Origin: Bacillota bacterium
GTDB lineage: Bacteria > Bacillota > Bacilli > Paenibacillales > Paenibacillaceae
Length of the DNA stretch: 64,000 nucleotides
Direction: 5' to 3'
Assembly: GCA_023391635.1 (NCBI GenBank)
Contig: JAEWAQ010000018.1
Span: 1-64,000 of the forward strand
This document shows positions 15,746 through 25,298 of the stretch, one piece after another (the stretch's first letter is position 1; the number at the start of each line of letters is the position of its first letter). The position numbers were made by a program, and so were the translations under genes. The notes under the pieces were generated by a model. It did no database searches. It saw nothing but the letters and a program-made list of their open reading frames with translations, and was not told the DNA's origin.

Positions 15746-17552
15746 CCGCGTATCCTCCTTCCGTCACCGGCAGTCGCAGCACGACTACCGAGCCGCGGCC
15801 CGGCTCGCTGTACAGCTCCATCCGAGCTTGTTCGCCGTAATACAATTGCAGCCGATGCGCAATGTTGCGCAGAGCATAGCCTTTCTTGCTAGTGGCAGCC
15901 TGATGCATGCTGTGATAAACCTCCTCGACATCCATGCCGCAGCCGTTGTCCTTGATCGAAAGGACGAGTTGCTCCGCCTCCGTATCGATAGCGATGTCAA
16001 TGTGCCCGCCGTTTTCTATATTTTGAAAACCATGGATAATCGCGTTCTCGACTAGCGGCTGCAATAAAATTTTCGGTACGATCGACGACAGGTTAACCTT
16101 GCTTCCGATTTCGAGACGGTAATCGAACAGCGTTTCGTAGCATTTAAGCTGGATCGCCAAATACATGCGCATGTGAGCGATTTCATCTTCGAGTGCAACC
16201 CAATCGCGGCCGCCGCTAAGACCGAGCTGGAACATGTGGGCGAGCGATAGAATCATGTCGTTCACGTCGTCGTTTGCCCCGAGCTCCGATTTGCAATAAA
16301 TCGTGTTCAGCGTGTTATACAGAAAGTGCGGGTCCATCTGGGCGGTCAATGCTTTGATCTCCGCCTTCCGCTTTTCCGTCTCGCCGTCCTTGACATCTTG
16401 GATCAATCGTTTGATTTCGTCGAGCATGCGATTGAAGCGAAATCCGACCTGGGCGACCTCATCCCGGTAAGGGCTGGAGAAGCGCACGTTCAAGTCGTTA
16501 TGCTCCACCCGCTTCATGAGCTCTTGCAGCTTGTACAGCGGTTTGAGCAGCAGCCTTGTCAGTCTGCCGGACACGAACAGGGAGAGCAGCAGGCAGCCGA
16601 ACAGCGCGTACAGCGTCGACCGCTTGATTCCGTTGACTTGCGCGAGCAGCCGCTCCTTGGACTGAACGCCAAGTAATACCCAGTTGCCGCCTACTTCCAC
16701 TTGCGCGTAGTTGATGAGCGATTTCTTGCCATTAAGCGTATAGAAGAAGTAGCCGGTCTGGTCCTCGTGCAGCCTTTCGAGGAAGGAAGCGCGCCACTGG
16801 TCGTCAGTAGCTGCGTAAAGCGGGAAGCGAACGACTTCTCTACCGTCTTCGTTGATGAACATGTAATCCAGCCTGTCTTCGGTCGTGTACAGACTTTCCG
16901 CTATCAAGCGATACAATTCCCGTTCATTAACATTGACAACGACGTAGACATCGTAATCCTGATTCGGGATTTCTCCGATTGTGCCGAGCACGAGCGATAC
17001 GGTCTGTTCTCTTTCCGAGAAGAAGGTGTCTTCGTGGCGCGGTACCCAGAATGGCCGCTTCTCGATTTTCGCCTGCTTGTACAAGTCACTCTCGTAGAAC
17101 GAATGTTCCGTCAGGCGAATCGAAGTCGTCGTGTAAAAATCGCCGATCGGCGTGGCGATCAGAATCGATTGGACGAAGTCGTCGTAGAAACGGATTTGCG
17201 AGAAAACATGCTGCAAGTCCGACAAATGTTGGTAATAGCGGTTTGTCTTCGCCGATGCGACATCCTTCATCATCTCCTTGAACGGATAGCTGATCGTCAG
17301 CGACATCATCGAGACGGTAATATTGCGAAGACGCTGATCGACGACCTGGGCCGTCCTGTTGATCGCATCTTCACTAAGCTGGAAGGCGTTTTTCTGCACC
17401 ACATTGGCGGCGATCAAGTACGAGATCGTCCCGTTCGCGCTTACGGCCAGCGTGATGAGCAAGACAAACGTAAGCCAGACCCGGCTCCGGAACGATAATC
17501 CGTAAAACCATGATTTCAAACGCGTCGACAGCACCTTGCTCCACCGTTTCAC
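15738..17552 (-). CDS. YesM-type sensor histidine kinase
   Basis: About 604 residues. The first membrane helix is at about 22-42, followed by a large extracellular dCACHE-like sensor region, a second membrane helix (LYALFGCLLLSLFVSG), HAMP, and a LytS/YesM kinase core with TAQMDPHFLYNTLNTI for the phospho-acceptor histidine and a HATPase with LVENAIIHG and DNGCGM. The open frame extends to 17636, but only TTG is available there; the GTG at 17550-17552 has CGGAGG six bases before it and gives a normal short cytoplasmic lead. It senses an extracellular signal, probably the sugar or its polymer, and phosphorylates the YesN-like regulator. Confidence 0.9.
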   Translation of the reverse strand: MKRWSKVLSTRLKSWFYGLSFRSRVWLTFVLLITLAVSANGTISYLIAANVVQKNAFQLSEDAINRTAQVVDQRLRNITVSMMSLTISYPFKEMMKDVASAKTNRYYQHLSDLQHVFSQIRFYDDFVQSILIATPIGDFYTTTSIRLTEHSFYESDLYKQAKIEKRPFWVPRHEDTFFSEREQTVSLVLGTIGEIPNQDYDVYVVVNVNERELYRLIAESLYTTEDRLDYMFINEDGREVVRFPLYAATDDQWRASFLERLHEDQTGYFFYTLNGKKSLINYAQVEVGGNWVLLGVQSKERLLAQVNGIKRSTLYALFGCLLLSLFVSGRLTRLLLKPLYKLQELMKRVEHNDLNVRFSSPYRDEVAQVGFRFNRMLDEIKRLIQDVKDGETEKRKAEIKALTAQMDPHFLYNTLNTIYCKSELGANDDVNDMILSLAHMFQLGLSGGRDWVALEDEIAHMRMYLAIQLKCYETLFDYRLEIGSKVNLSSIVPKILLQPLVENAIIHGFQNIENGGHIDIAIDTEAEQLVLSIKDNGCGMDVEEVYHSMHQAATSKKGYALRNIAHRLQLYYGEQARMELYSEPGRGSVVVLRLPVTEGGYADD

Positions 17553-17661
17553 GCAGCACCTCCGTGACATTGATGTCCAAACATACGCTTGAGGTGCCTC
17601 TACCCTCGACCAACGCAGAGATTCTGAATGGTCCAATTAGTTTTGAAAATCATACATAAAA

Positions 17662-18933
17662 TTACGATTCTCGTCCGGAAAGCTCCGCGAACGATGCTTG
17701 CCCCTTATCGAAGTAGTGGCTCCGATAGTTTTTGATATGGCCCCAGGAGTAGCGCAACACACTCAAGATCCGCTTCAAGTTCACATCCTTGCGATACCAC
17801 AGCGACCGGATCACTTTTCTCCCGCTATACAACTTGTTGATCTCGGACGATAACGCCGGATCGGTGACGTAGCGCTTCAATACCGATCTCGGCACATTGG
17901 ACCATAGAGCGGAATTTTGGCCGTATACGCAATCGCTTGCTTTGCCGGAGACGACTTGATCGATGAGCGCCGCAACCATGTTGAGCCCGGCCGCCCGGAC
18001 GAACAAGCTGCTTCTACCGAGCCGCGGGTTGATTTCGAACAACATGTATTTGCCTGTCCGGCTGTCGAATTTCATGTCGATGTTGGAAAATCCGATATAC
18101 CCGATTTGCTCCAGGAAAGCCTTGATCTTCTTATAGATGTCCATGTCGGAGCGGCTGATGATGGCGGCGTAGTTGCCGAGCGTCTTCGGAGCATATTCTT
18201 CCAGCACCGGCTGGCCGAGGCACATCATGCGCACTTGCCCGTTATCGTCGGAATAGCTGTTGATCACGCGCATCGCGCTGTCGCCGCCGGGAATGAACTC
18301 TTGAATGATCAATTTGCCGCGGTAATCGGACGTATTCATGCTGCGGATCATCGCCAGGTAATCTTCTCGCGATTGGAAGAAGAACACTTTCTTCTTGCCT
18401 TCGAAGTGGCAGTGCAAATATTCGTAGGCATTGCTGTTCTCAGGCTTGACGACGATCGGAAATTGAAAGTCCATGCGCTCCAGCGCGCTCTCGCGCTCGT
18501 GCGGCTCGCACACGACCGTCTTCGGATAGTCCAGGCCGTACCGTTCGCACAAGGCGTAGAACTTGTCCTTCGTGTCGAGCGTATCCAGCAGGGCGCCCGT
18601 GATGAAATGATTCGCGATTAACCCTTTGAACTTGTCATAGTGGCGCGACAACATCCCGGCATAATAGTCCGAGCAGGGGATGACGATCAGCTTCCGGTCC
18701 GGAGCGGCGTGCTTCTCCAACACGGACAGCAAGGCGCCAGGGAATACGTCCTCGCGGTCGAAGTTGTCGATCCGGACGAGATCGAACAAGCGGCTGTGCA
18801 TTGTCGGGATGAGCAGCCGCGTGCAGAGCAGGAGCGGCCGGATCCCGTAAGCTTCATGAATGAGTCGGACGTTGCCGTAGGCGTTCTCGTCGCTGCCGAG
18901 AATGATGGGCAAAAAATCAGATTGGTGGCTCAT
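17662..18933 (-). CDS. ATP-grasp domain protein, putative carboxylate-amine ligase
   Basis: 423 residues. The ATP-grasp core spans about 120-320: FPIVVKPENSNAYEY (nucleotide-binding lysine), IIQEFIPGGDSAMRV, IGFSNIDMKFDSRTG and LFEINPRLGRSS (Mg2+-binding Glu and Asn). The N-terminal pre-ATP-grasp domain contains LPIILGSDENAYGN. The family joins a carboxylate to an amine; the closest type I recall is the peptidoglycan D-aspartate ligase/MurT-neighbour group, but that is tentative. It stands alone with its own promoter, divergent from the helicase gene. GAGGG precedes the ATG. A basic C-terminal tail (about 360-410) of unknown role follows the core. Confidence 0.75.
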   Translation of the reverse strand: MSHQSDFLPIILGSDENAYGNVRLIHEAYGIRPLLLCTRLLIPTMHSRLFDLVRIDNFDREDVFPGALLSVLEKHAAPDRKLIVIPCSDYYAGMLSRHYDKFKGLIANHFITGALLDTLDTKDKFYALCERYGLDYPKTVVCEPHERESALERMDFQFPIVVKPENSNAYEYLHCHFEGKKKVFFFQSREDYLAMIRSMNTSDYRGKLIIQEFIPGGDSAMRVINSYSDDNGQVRMMCLGQPVLEEYAPKTLGNYAAIISRSDMDIYKKIKAFLEQIGYIGFSNIDMKFDSRTGKYMLFEINPRLGRSSLFVRAAGLNMVAALIDQVVSGKASDCVYGQNSALWSNVPRSVLKRYVTDPALSSEINKLYSGRKVIRSLWYRKDVNLKRILSVLRYSWGHIKNYRSHYFDKGQASFAELSGRES

Positions 18934-18981
18934 AAGTTCCCTCGTTCGATTAGTTTTTCGTTTGTTATTTCGCTTGTTATT

Positions 18982-19010
18982 ATCATAACATCCAAGCCGA
19001 TACGAGCCAA
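18982..19010 (-). promoter_or_regulatory. Probable sigma-A promoter of the ATP-grasp gene
   Basis: Minus strand: TTGGCT (complement of 19005-19010), 17-base spacer, TATGAT (complement of 18982-18987), about 49 bases before the ATG. The TTGTTATT direct repeat just downstream (starting near 18963 and 18975) could be a regulator site. Confidence 0.5.
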
Positions 19011-19111
19011 TTGTTGCTGTTCAGGGAGATCAGATCGACTGATTCGAGTCAGCTTGAGCGAAGTGGGCATAATCTCTGTCAAATCCTGTAGGATCAACTA
19101 CTTTATTGAGG

Positions 19112-19117
19112 TATAAT
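19112..19117 (+). promoter_or_regulatory. Consensus -10 box for the helicase gene
   Basis: Perfect TATAAT; no good -35 is visible at 16-18 bases. If used, transcription starts near 19124, which makes ATG codons before that unusable and supports the start at 19157. Confidence 0.4.
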
Positions 19118-19156
19118 GTCAGCATAATGGCTTTTGCGGAGAGGCAGTGGCGCCGG

Positions 19157-22100
19157 ATGGAGAATACAAGCGAGAATGCGCTGCAAGTGGAATGGCTAAG
19201 ACATGAGATGGCCAATTACGCGATGCAGCAGAATTACGTGCCGATCGTGCAAAGAATGACCTTGCATAATCGATCGGAAAGCGATTTACAGCAGTTTACA
19301 GTCCAAATCAAGCCGGATCCGGCATTTGCGCCGATATGGTCGAAGAATGTCGATATCGTGCCGGCGGGGCGTCAAGTTGATCTGGGGCCCATTCACTTGG
19401 AGCTTAGCGGGGCTTATCTTGCCGAACTGACCGAGCGTCTTGCCGGCACGCTTACGCTGGAAATTACGCAAGGAGATCAGGTGCTCTATCAGGAGAGGTC
19501 GCCTCTTGCTCTGCTGGCCTATGATCAATGGGGCGGGTTGACTTCGATGCCGGAGATGGTCGCGGCCTTCGTCATGCCCAACCACCCTGCTGTGACGAAG
19601 GTGCTCGGCGAAGCGGCGCCGCTGTTGGAACGTTGGTCCGGCACTCCTTCCTTCGACGCTTATCAAAGTCGCAATCCGAATCGCGTTCGTGGGCAGGCTG
19701 CGGCGATCTTCTCGGCGATACAGTCCCATCGGCCCACCTATTGCGTCGCTCCGGCCAGCTTCGAAGAGGTCGGCCAGCGCATCCGGCTGCCGGACACGGT
19801 ACTCGGCAGCGGCATGGGCAACTGCCTTGATCTGACGCTCCTGTATGCGGCTTGTCTGGAAGCGGTCGGCTTGCATCCGCTCATCGTCGTGACGAAGGGC
19901 CATGCGTTTCCGGGTGTATGGCTAATCGAAGAAACCTTCTCGGAGTGCGTTCAGGACGACGTTTCCCTGCTGACGAAGCGGCTCGCTGCCGGCGTTCATG
20001 AGATCAGCATCGCGGAAGCGACTCTGATGTGCGCGGGCAGCCAAGCATCTTACCGGGATGCGGAGCAGGCCGCAGCTTCCCGCTTGGCGGATTCGGACGC
20101 TTTCTTCGGTTTCATCGATGTCAGGCGCGCCCGCGGCAGTGCGATTCGGCCGATCCCGGTCCGTATTCCGACACCCGACGGCTGGCAGATCATACAGGAG
20201 CAGCCGGCGCAATCACCGGCAGACACGACCGTTCCCGACGAATTGACGATACGGGAACGACCTGCCGAGGTCGATTCGATCCCGGTAACGAAGCAGAAGC
20301 AGTGGGAGAGGCGGCTGCTCGATTTGACGCTGCGCAATACGCTGCTCAACTTCCGCATGACCAAATCCTCGCTGCCCTTGCTTCATTCCAGGCTGAATGA
20401 ATTGGAAGATGCGATCGCGGACGGCCAAGAGTTCCAACTGCTGCCGAAGCCGGAGGATTGGGATGAGGATCAGACGCTTAGAAGCGCGGAATTGTTCCAG
20501 AGCTTAAGTCAGCAGCACCCGCTGGCCTCGCTTCTTCAGGAGGAGTTCCATCGCAAGCGCCTGAGGGCGAATGCAAACAGCAGAGAGCTTGCCGACAAGG
20601 TGACGCATCTTTACCGGTCGGCAAGGGTGTCGCTGGAGGAGAACGGCGCCAACACGCTGTTCCTGGCACTCGGCCTGCTGCAGTGGTACGAATCTCCCGC
20701 CAGCGAGAAGCCCCGCTACGCCCCTATCGTACTGATTCCTGCCGAACTGGTTCGGAGATCGTCAAGTGCGGGCTTCGTGCTGCGAATGAGGGACGAAGAG
20801 CCGCAGATCAACATTACGCTGCTGGAGATGCTGCGGCAGGATTTCGGCAGCCAGATTGGCGGATTGGACCCGCTGCCGCGGGATGACAAAGGGATCGATC
20901 TGGCCGGTATATTCACCACCATTCGGCATGTTGTGATGAACTTGCCCCGGTGGGACATTATCGAGACTGCGGTTCTGGGACTGTTCTCGTTCAGCCGGTT
21001 CGTCATGTGGCATGATATTCGCAGCCGCGCGGACGATCTGGCGAGGAACAAGGTCGTAGCCAGCTTGATGGCAGGTCGTCTGGCATGGGAACCGGCCGAT
21101 GCAGCTTTTCCGGACCCCGGCCGACTGGACGAAAAGGTTGCGCCGGATCGGCTGTTATTGCCGATCAGCGCCGATTCCTCGCAGATCAGCGCGATCAGCG
21201 CGGCGAACGGCGACAACAGCTTCGTCCTGCACGGTCCTCCCGGCACGGGCAAATCCCAGACGATCACGAATATGATCGCCTCGGCGCTGGCCGCGGGGAA
21301 GACGGTTCTGTTCGTTGCAGAGAAGATGGCAGCGCTCAGCGTCGTCCAGAGCCGGCTGGATCAGATCGGATTGGGCCCGTTCTGCCTGGAGCTGCATTCG
21401 AACAAAAGCACGAAGAAGGCTGTCCTCGAGCAACTGCGTCGAACGCTGGAGACCGTGCGAGCCGCTTCGCCTGAGGAATGGGGCTTGCAGGCGGAGCGGG
21501 TTGCCGCTTCCCGCAATGAATTGAATGATTATGCGGCTTCCTTGCACAAGCCCTACGGGTTCGGCGCTTCGCTCTATGAGTCGATCGCACGCTACGGCCA
21601 AGTGAAGTCGGCACCTGCGGGCGTTGCTTTCGAACCGGCGGTCGTCGGGAGTATGACCAGGGAGCAATATACCGCTTGGAAAGACACCGCCAATGAGCTG
21701 CGAGTTGCCGGGGAAGCGGCCGGGCATCCATCCGGGCACGCCTGGTCGGATGCGGCTTGCTCTGCGTATACGCCGGCTTTCCGTTCGCAAGTCGAGGAGG
21801 CGCTGCATGCGTATACCGCCCAACTGCTTGAGGTCCGCCAAGCCTACGGGGATCTGGGAAGCGGCATCGGCGAACTGCCGCCGCAACCGACGCGCGAGGA
21901 TTTGCTGCGTCTTGGCGAGCTTGGCGAATGGCTGGGCGCGATGCCGTCAGCGGTCGCTCCCGGGCTGCTCGCCGCAGCCGATCCCGAAGCGGCAAGTGTT
22001 CAGGCGGAGGCTGTTGCCCGCCACGGCCAAGTCCGCGACGAAGTCCGTGCTCAGCTTGCGGTTCGATTCCGTGCCGAGGCGTTGACTTTCGATGCCGCAC

Positions 22101-25100
22101 CTGTTCTCGCGGAGTGGAGAACGGCGGAGATGCAATGGTTTTTGCCGAAATACTTGAAGCAAAGCCGCATCGCCAAGATGCTGAAAGCGATGGCTGTCAA
22201 CGGAGCCGCAGTACAGAAGAAGGATGCGGCGGAATCGCTCGCGCTTATGGTGCAATATCAGGCCGAGGCCGCTTTCCTGAAGCAAGCCGAACCCGAAGCC
22301 GCCTTGTTATTGGGAGCGCTGTGGAAGCAGGGCGAAGCGGACTGGCTGGCGGTTGACGCCGCGCAAGCATGGACGGTCAAGGTGCATCAGGCTTTGCTTC
22401 GATTCGGCCGGGATGCCGCGTCAGCAAGGCAAGCAAGGAACCGTCTGGCGGAGCTGCTGGCTGCGGGGAAAGAAGCTTACCTGAAACGGCATGGCGAGGC
22501 GATTGCACGCTTCACCTCGGCGATCCGGACGTTCGTCCGGCTGGAATCGCGGCTGTCCGAACTGCTCGCCGCGGATTTTGCGATGATGGACAAAGAACGG
22601 GCGGAAGAAGTGTGGCTGGAATATCGGGAGCGAAAGGCGCGGCAATGGGCCGCCGCGATCGACGGCTTGCGCGAATGGTGCAGCTGGCGGCTGGTTCGGG
22701 ACCGGGCGTCGTCGACCGGGCTGCAGTCGCTCGTTGCGGCGTACGAAGCCGGGCCATTGCGTCATGCCGATGTCGTGCCGGCTTTCGAGCGTGCATGGTG
22801 GAAAGCGGCCATCGATTATATTTTGGCGGAAGACCAACGTCTCGCTTCCTTCTCCGGCCGACTGTTCGAAGAGAAGATCAAAGGCTTTCAGGAATTGGCA
22901 GAGCGGTTCGAGAAGCTTACGAGGCAGGAGATCGCGGCCCGTCTGTCGGCCAACATCCCCCCGTTGAACAATCAGGCGGCTTCGAGCTCGGAAGCGGGCA
23001 TCTTGCTGCGGGCCATTCGCAGCGGCGGCAGAGGGCTGTCGCTGCGCAAGCTGTTCGAGCAGATCCCGAACTTGCTCGGCCGAATTTGTCCTTGCATGCT
23101 GATGAGCCCGATGTCCGTCGCGCAGTACCTCGACCCGAAGTACGCGCCGTTCGACCTGGTCGTATTCGATGAGGCGTCGCAGCTGCCCACGAGCGAAGCG
23201 GTCGGGGCCATGGCACGCGGCCATCATGTCATCGTCGTAGGCGATCCCAAGCAATTGCCGCCGACGAGCTTCTTCACGAATGCTGCAAATGACGATGCGG
23301 ACGACGCGGTGGTGCCGGAGGACCTCGAGAGCATTCTGGACGATTGCCTCGCGCTCGGCATGCCGCAAGAGCACCTGCTGTGGCATTACCGCAGCCGTCA
23401 CGAGAGCCTGATTGCGTTCAGCAACCGCCATTTCTATGAGAACAAATTGTTGACGTTCCCTTCGCCGTTCGAGTTGAGATCGAATGTCCAGTGGCATCCG
23501 GTCGAAGGTTATTACGATCGCGGGAAGACGAAGCAGAACCGCGCCGAAGCCGAACAGGTGGTTGCGGCGATCTCCCGCAGATTGCGGGACCCGGACCCCG
23601 TCGCGGCCAAACGAAGCATCGGCGTCGTCACCTTCAGTTCGATTCAGCAGACCCTGATCGAGGACTTGCTTGACGATGCCTTTCGCAGGGACGGGGAATT
23701 GGAACAGCTGGCGGCCTCCCTCCATGAACCGATCTTCATCAAGAACCTGGAGAACGTTCAGGGCGACGAGCGCGACGTGATTCTGTTCTCGGTCGGATAT
23801 GGACCGGACCAGAATGGCAAAGTCGTGCTGAATTTCGGGCCGTTGAATCGGGAGGGCGGCTGGAGAAGGCTGAATGTAGCCGTCTCGCGCGCACGCCATG
23901 AGATGCATGTATTCTCCACTCTCCGGGCGGAACACCTCGACGTGTCCCGAACGCGGGCGCATGGCGTCGGCATGCTGCGATCGTTCCTGGAGTATGCGGA
24001 GAAAGGTCTTTCCGCGCTGGGCGCAGGCGCGGCACGCACGAAGACAGAACGGCCGGGCATCGAGGCGCAAATCGCGGAGTCGCTTGCGCAGGAGGGATAT
24101 CGGGCTGACCTGCATGTAGGGTCATCGGGATATCGGATTGACGTCGCCGTAGCGGATCCGGCTCGCCCCGATACGTATCTGCTAGCAATTCTATGCGATG
24201 GCGACAGCTATACGAGCGGAAGAACGGCAAGGGACCGTGAAGTGCTGCGCGAACAAGTGCTGGGCGGGCTGGGTTGGCGCATTCATCGCGTATGGTCGAT
24301 GGATTGGCTGGATAATCCGGCCAAGGAGATTCAGCGAATCAAGGAGGCCATAGCCGCCGCTCAGGCGGCAGGTGTTGCGATCGCGGCTACGGCGGAGTCT
24401 GGCTCGCCCCCTCCTCTGCAGGTAGAGAAGGATGTCGATGCAGAACCGGGAAGCTTGCAAGCTGCCGGCTCGCTGACAGGCGCGGGAATGGACGGCCCGA
24501 CGGGTTCGCGGGAATCGCCGCCCGACGCCTCGGTTGGCTCCACCGCTTCGTCGCTGCCGGCAACATGGAGGAGCGCGTATCGCGCCGCTCAGCTCACGGG
24601 CGTCAGTAGCCAATCTCCCGAAGATTTTTATTTGCCGGCCAATACGCGCCTATTGCGCGAGCAGATCATCCAAGTCGTACAAGAAGAAGGTCCCATCAGC
24701 AAGTCGCAGTTGATTCGCAGAGTGTTGCATGCCTGGGGCGTCGGGCGATCGGGAGCACGGATCGAACGGCATTTCGACCAGGTCTTGCACACGATGAAGC
24801 TGCGAACCACGATATGGGACACATTGATCTTCTACTGGCCGCAAGAGGCGGATCCGGCGGCTTACGACGTTTTCCGAGTGCCCGAAGGAGATCAGGAACG
24901 CAGGAATGCCGAGGATCTGCCTCCCGAGGAAATCGCGAATGCCATCCGGGAAGTGTTATATAGTCAGATCAGCCTGCCGCTGGAGGATCTTATTCGGGAA
25001 ACCGTCAAGATGCTTGGCTACTCGCGTACAGGCAGCGCGCTGGATAAAGCGGTCAGGAACGGGCTTCGGGCGGCGGAACTTAGAGGCTATGCGGAAGTCG

Positions 25101-25132
25101 GGGACAACAGAGTGTCGGAACGGAAGGGATAA
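19157..25132 (+). CDS. Very large DUF4011 superfamily-1 helicase with MTES_1575/Vsr-like nuclease and DUF3320 domains
   Basis: 1,991 residues. A cysteine-peptidase/transglutaminase-like module (Cys223 in GMGNCLDLTLLYAACLE, His249 in TKGHAFPGVW) is followed by DUF4011 from about 385 (RRLLDLTLRNTLLNFRM), then a UPF1-like SF1 helicase: Walker A GPPGTGKS (693-700), Walker B DEAS (1338-1341), GDPKQLPP near 1362, and late motifs in NVQGDERDVILFSVGYG and RLNVAVSRAR. Next comes an MTES_1575-type nuclease domain (about 1640-1735) and a C-terminal winged-helix/DUF3320 region. Proteins of this build recur among mobile and defence genes, so nucleic-acid surveillance is a fair inference, not shown. In the nuclease the usual IECDG reads ILCDG (Leu1679), so it may be inactive. 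A terminator hairpin follows the stop. Confidence 0.85.
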   Translation: MENTSENALQVEWLRHEMANYAMQQNYVPIVQRMTLHNRSESDLQQFTVQIKPDPAFAPIWSKNVDIVPAGRQVDLGPIHLELSGAYLAELTERLAGTLTLEITQGDQVLYQERSPLALLAYDQWGGLTSMPEMVAAFVMPNHPAVTKVLGEAAPLLERWSGTPSFDAYQSRNPNRVRGQAAAIFSAIQSHRPTYCVAPASFEEVGQRIRLPDTVLGSGMGNCLDLTLLYAACLEAVGLHPLIVVTKGHAFPGVWLIEETFSECVQDDVSLLTKRLAAGVHEISIAEATLMCAGSQASYRDAEQAAASRLADSDAFFGFIDVRRARGSAIRPIPVRIPTPDGWQIIQEQPAQSPADTTVPDELTIRERPAEVDSIPVTKQKQWERRLLDLTLRNTLLNFRMTKSSLPLLHSRLNELEDAIADGQEFQLLPKPEDWDEDQTLRSAELFQSLSQQHPLASLLQEEFHRKRLRANANSRELADKVTHLYRSARVSLEENGANTLFLALGLLQWYESPASEKPRYAPIVLIPAELVRRSSSAGFVLRMRDEEPQINITLLEMLRQDFGSQIGGLDPLPRDDKGIDLAGIFTTIRHVVMNLPRWDIIETAVLGLFSFSRFVMWHDIRSRADDLARNKVVASLMAGRLAWEPADAAFPDPGRLDEKVAPDRLLLPISADSSQISAISAANGDNSFVLHGPPGTGKSQTITNMIASALAAGKTVLFVAEKMAALSVVQSRLDQIGLGPFCLELHSNKSTKKAVLEQLRRTLETVRAASPEEWGLQAERVAASRNELNDYAASLHKPYGFGASLYESIARYGQVKSAPAGVAFEPAVVGSMTREQYTAWKDTANELRVAGEAAGHPSGHAWSDAACSAYTPAFRSQVEEALHAYTAQLLEVRQAYGDLGSGIGELPPQPTREDLLRLGELGEWLGAMPSAVAPGLLAAADPEAASVQAEAVARHGQVRDEVRAQLAVRFRAEALTFDAAPVLAEWRTAEMQWFLPKYLKQSRIAKMLKAMAVNGAAVQKKDAAESLALMVQYQAEAAFLKQAEPEAALLLGALWKQGEADWLAVDAAQAWTVKVHQALLRFGRDAASARQARNRLAELLAAGKEAYLKRHGEAIARFTSAIRTFVRLESRLSELLAADFAMMDKERAEEVWLEYRERKARQWAAAIDGLREWCSWRLVRDRASSTGLQSLVAAYEAGPLRHADVVPAFERAWWKAAIDYILAEDQRLASFSGRLFEEKIKGFQELAERFEKLTRQEIAARLSANIPPLNNQAASSSEAGILLRAIRSGGRGLSLRKLFEQIPNLLGRICPCMLMSPMSVAQYLDPKYAPFDLVVFDEASQLPTSEAVGAMARGHHVIVVGDPKQLPPTSFFTNAANDDADDAVVPEDLESILDDCLALGMPQEHLLWHYRSRHESLIAFSNRHFYENKLLTFPSPFELRSNVQWHPVEGYYDRGKTKQNRAEAEQVVAAISRRLRDPDPVAAKRSIGVVTFSSIQQTLIEDLLDDAFRRDGELEQLAASLHEPIFIKNLENVQGDERDVILFSVGYGPDQNGKVVLNFGPLNREGGWRRLNVAVSRARHEMHVFSTLRAEHLDVSRTRAHGVGMLRSFLEYAEKGLSALGAGAARTKTERPGIEAQIAESLAQEGYRADLHVGSSGYRIDVAVADPARPDTYLLAILCDGDSYTSGRTARDREVLREQVLGGLGWRIHRVWSMDWLDNPAKEIQRIKEAIAAAQAAGVAIAATAESGSPPPLQVEKDVDAEPGSLQAAGSLTGAGMDGPTGSRESPPDASVGSTASSLPATWRSAYRAAQLTGVSSQSPEDFYLPANTRLLREQIIQVVQEEGPISKSQLIRRVLHAWGVGRSGARIERHFDQVLHTMKLRTTIWDTLIFYWPQEADPAAYDVFRVPEGDQERRNAEDLPPEEIANAIREVLYSQISLPLEDLIRETVKMLGYSRTGSALDKAVRNGLRAAELRGYAEVGDNRVSERKG

Positions 25133-25141
25133 GCCGGGCGA

Positions 25142-25169
25142 GAAAGCACCATGCGCGCATGGTGCTTTC
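25142..25169 (+). terminator. Perfect palindromic terminator after the helicase gene
   Basis: A 28-base perfect palindrome (14-bp arms, GAAAGCACCATGCG and complement) starting nine bases after the helicase stop and ending in CTTTC. Between convergent genes, so it may also stop transcription from hslO. Confidence 0.65.
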
Positions 25170-25298
25170 CTGTTCGTGGACAGCGAATCGACCGCAGCTG
25201 TCCGGCGTGATGTTGGCTTGCAGCTTCCAAACGAGTGCGTGAATTGCCAGGAGCAAGGGAGACTGAAGAGGCAGCAACTGCCGGCGCAGGATGAGTAT

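Noticed and set aside
22421..24115. 564-codon open frame on the minus strand
   Set aside because: Lies fully opposite the helicase gene; Arg/Gln-rich shadow composition and no ribosome site or family motif.
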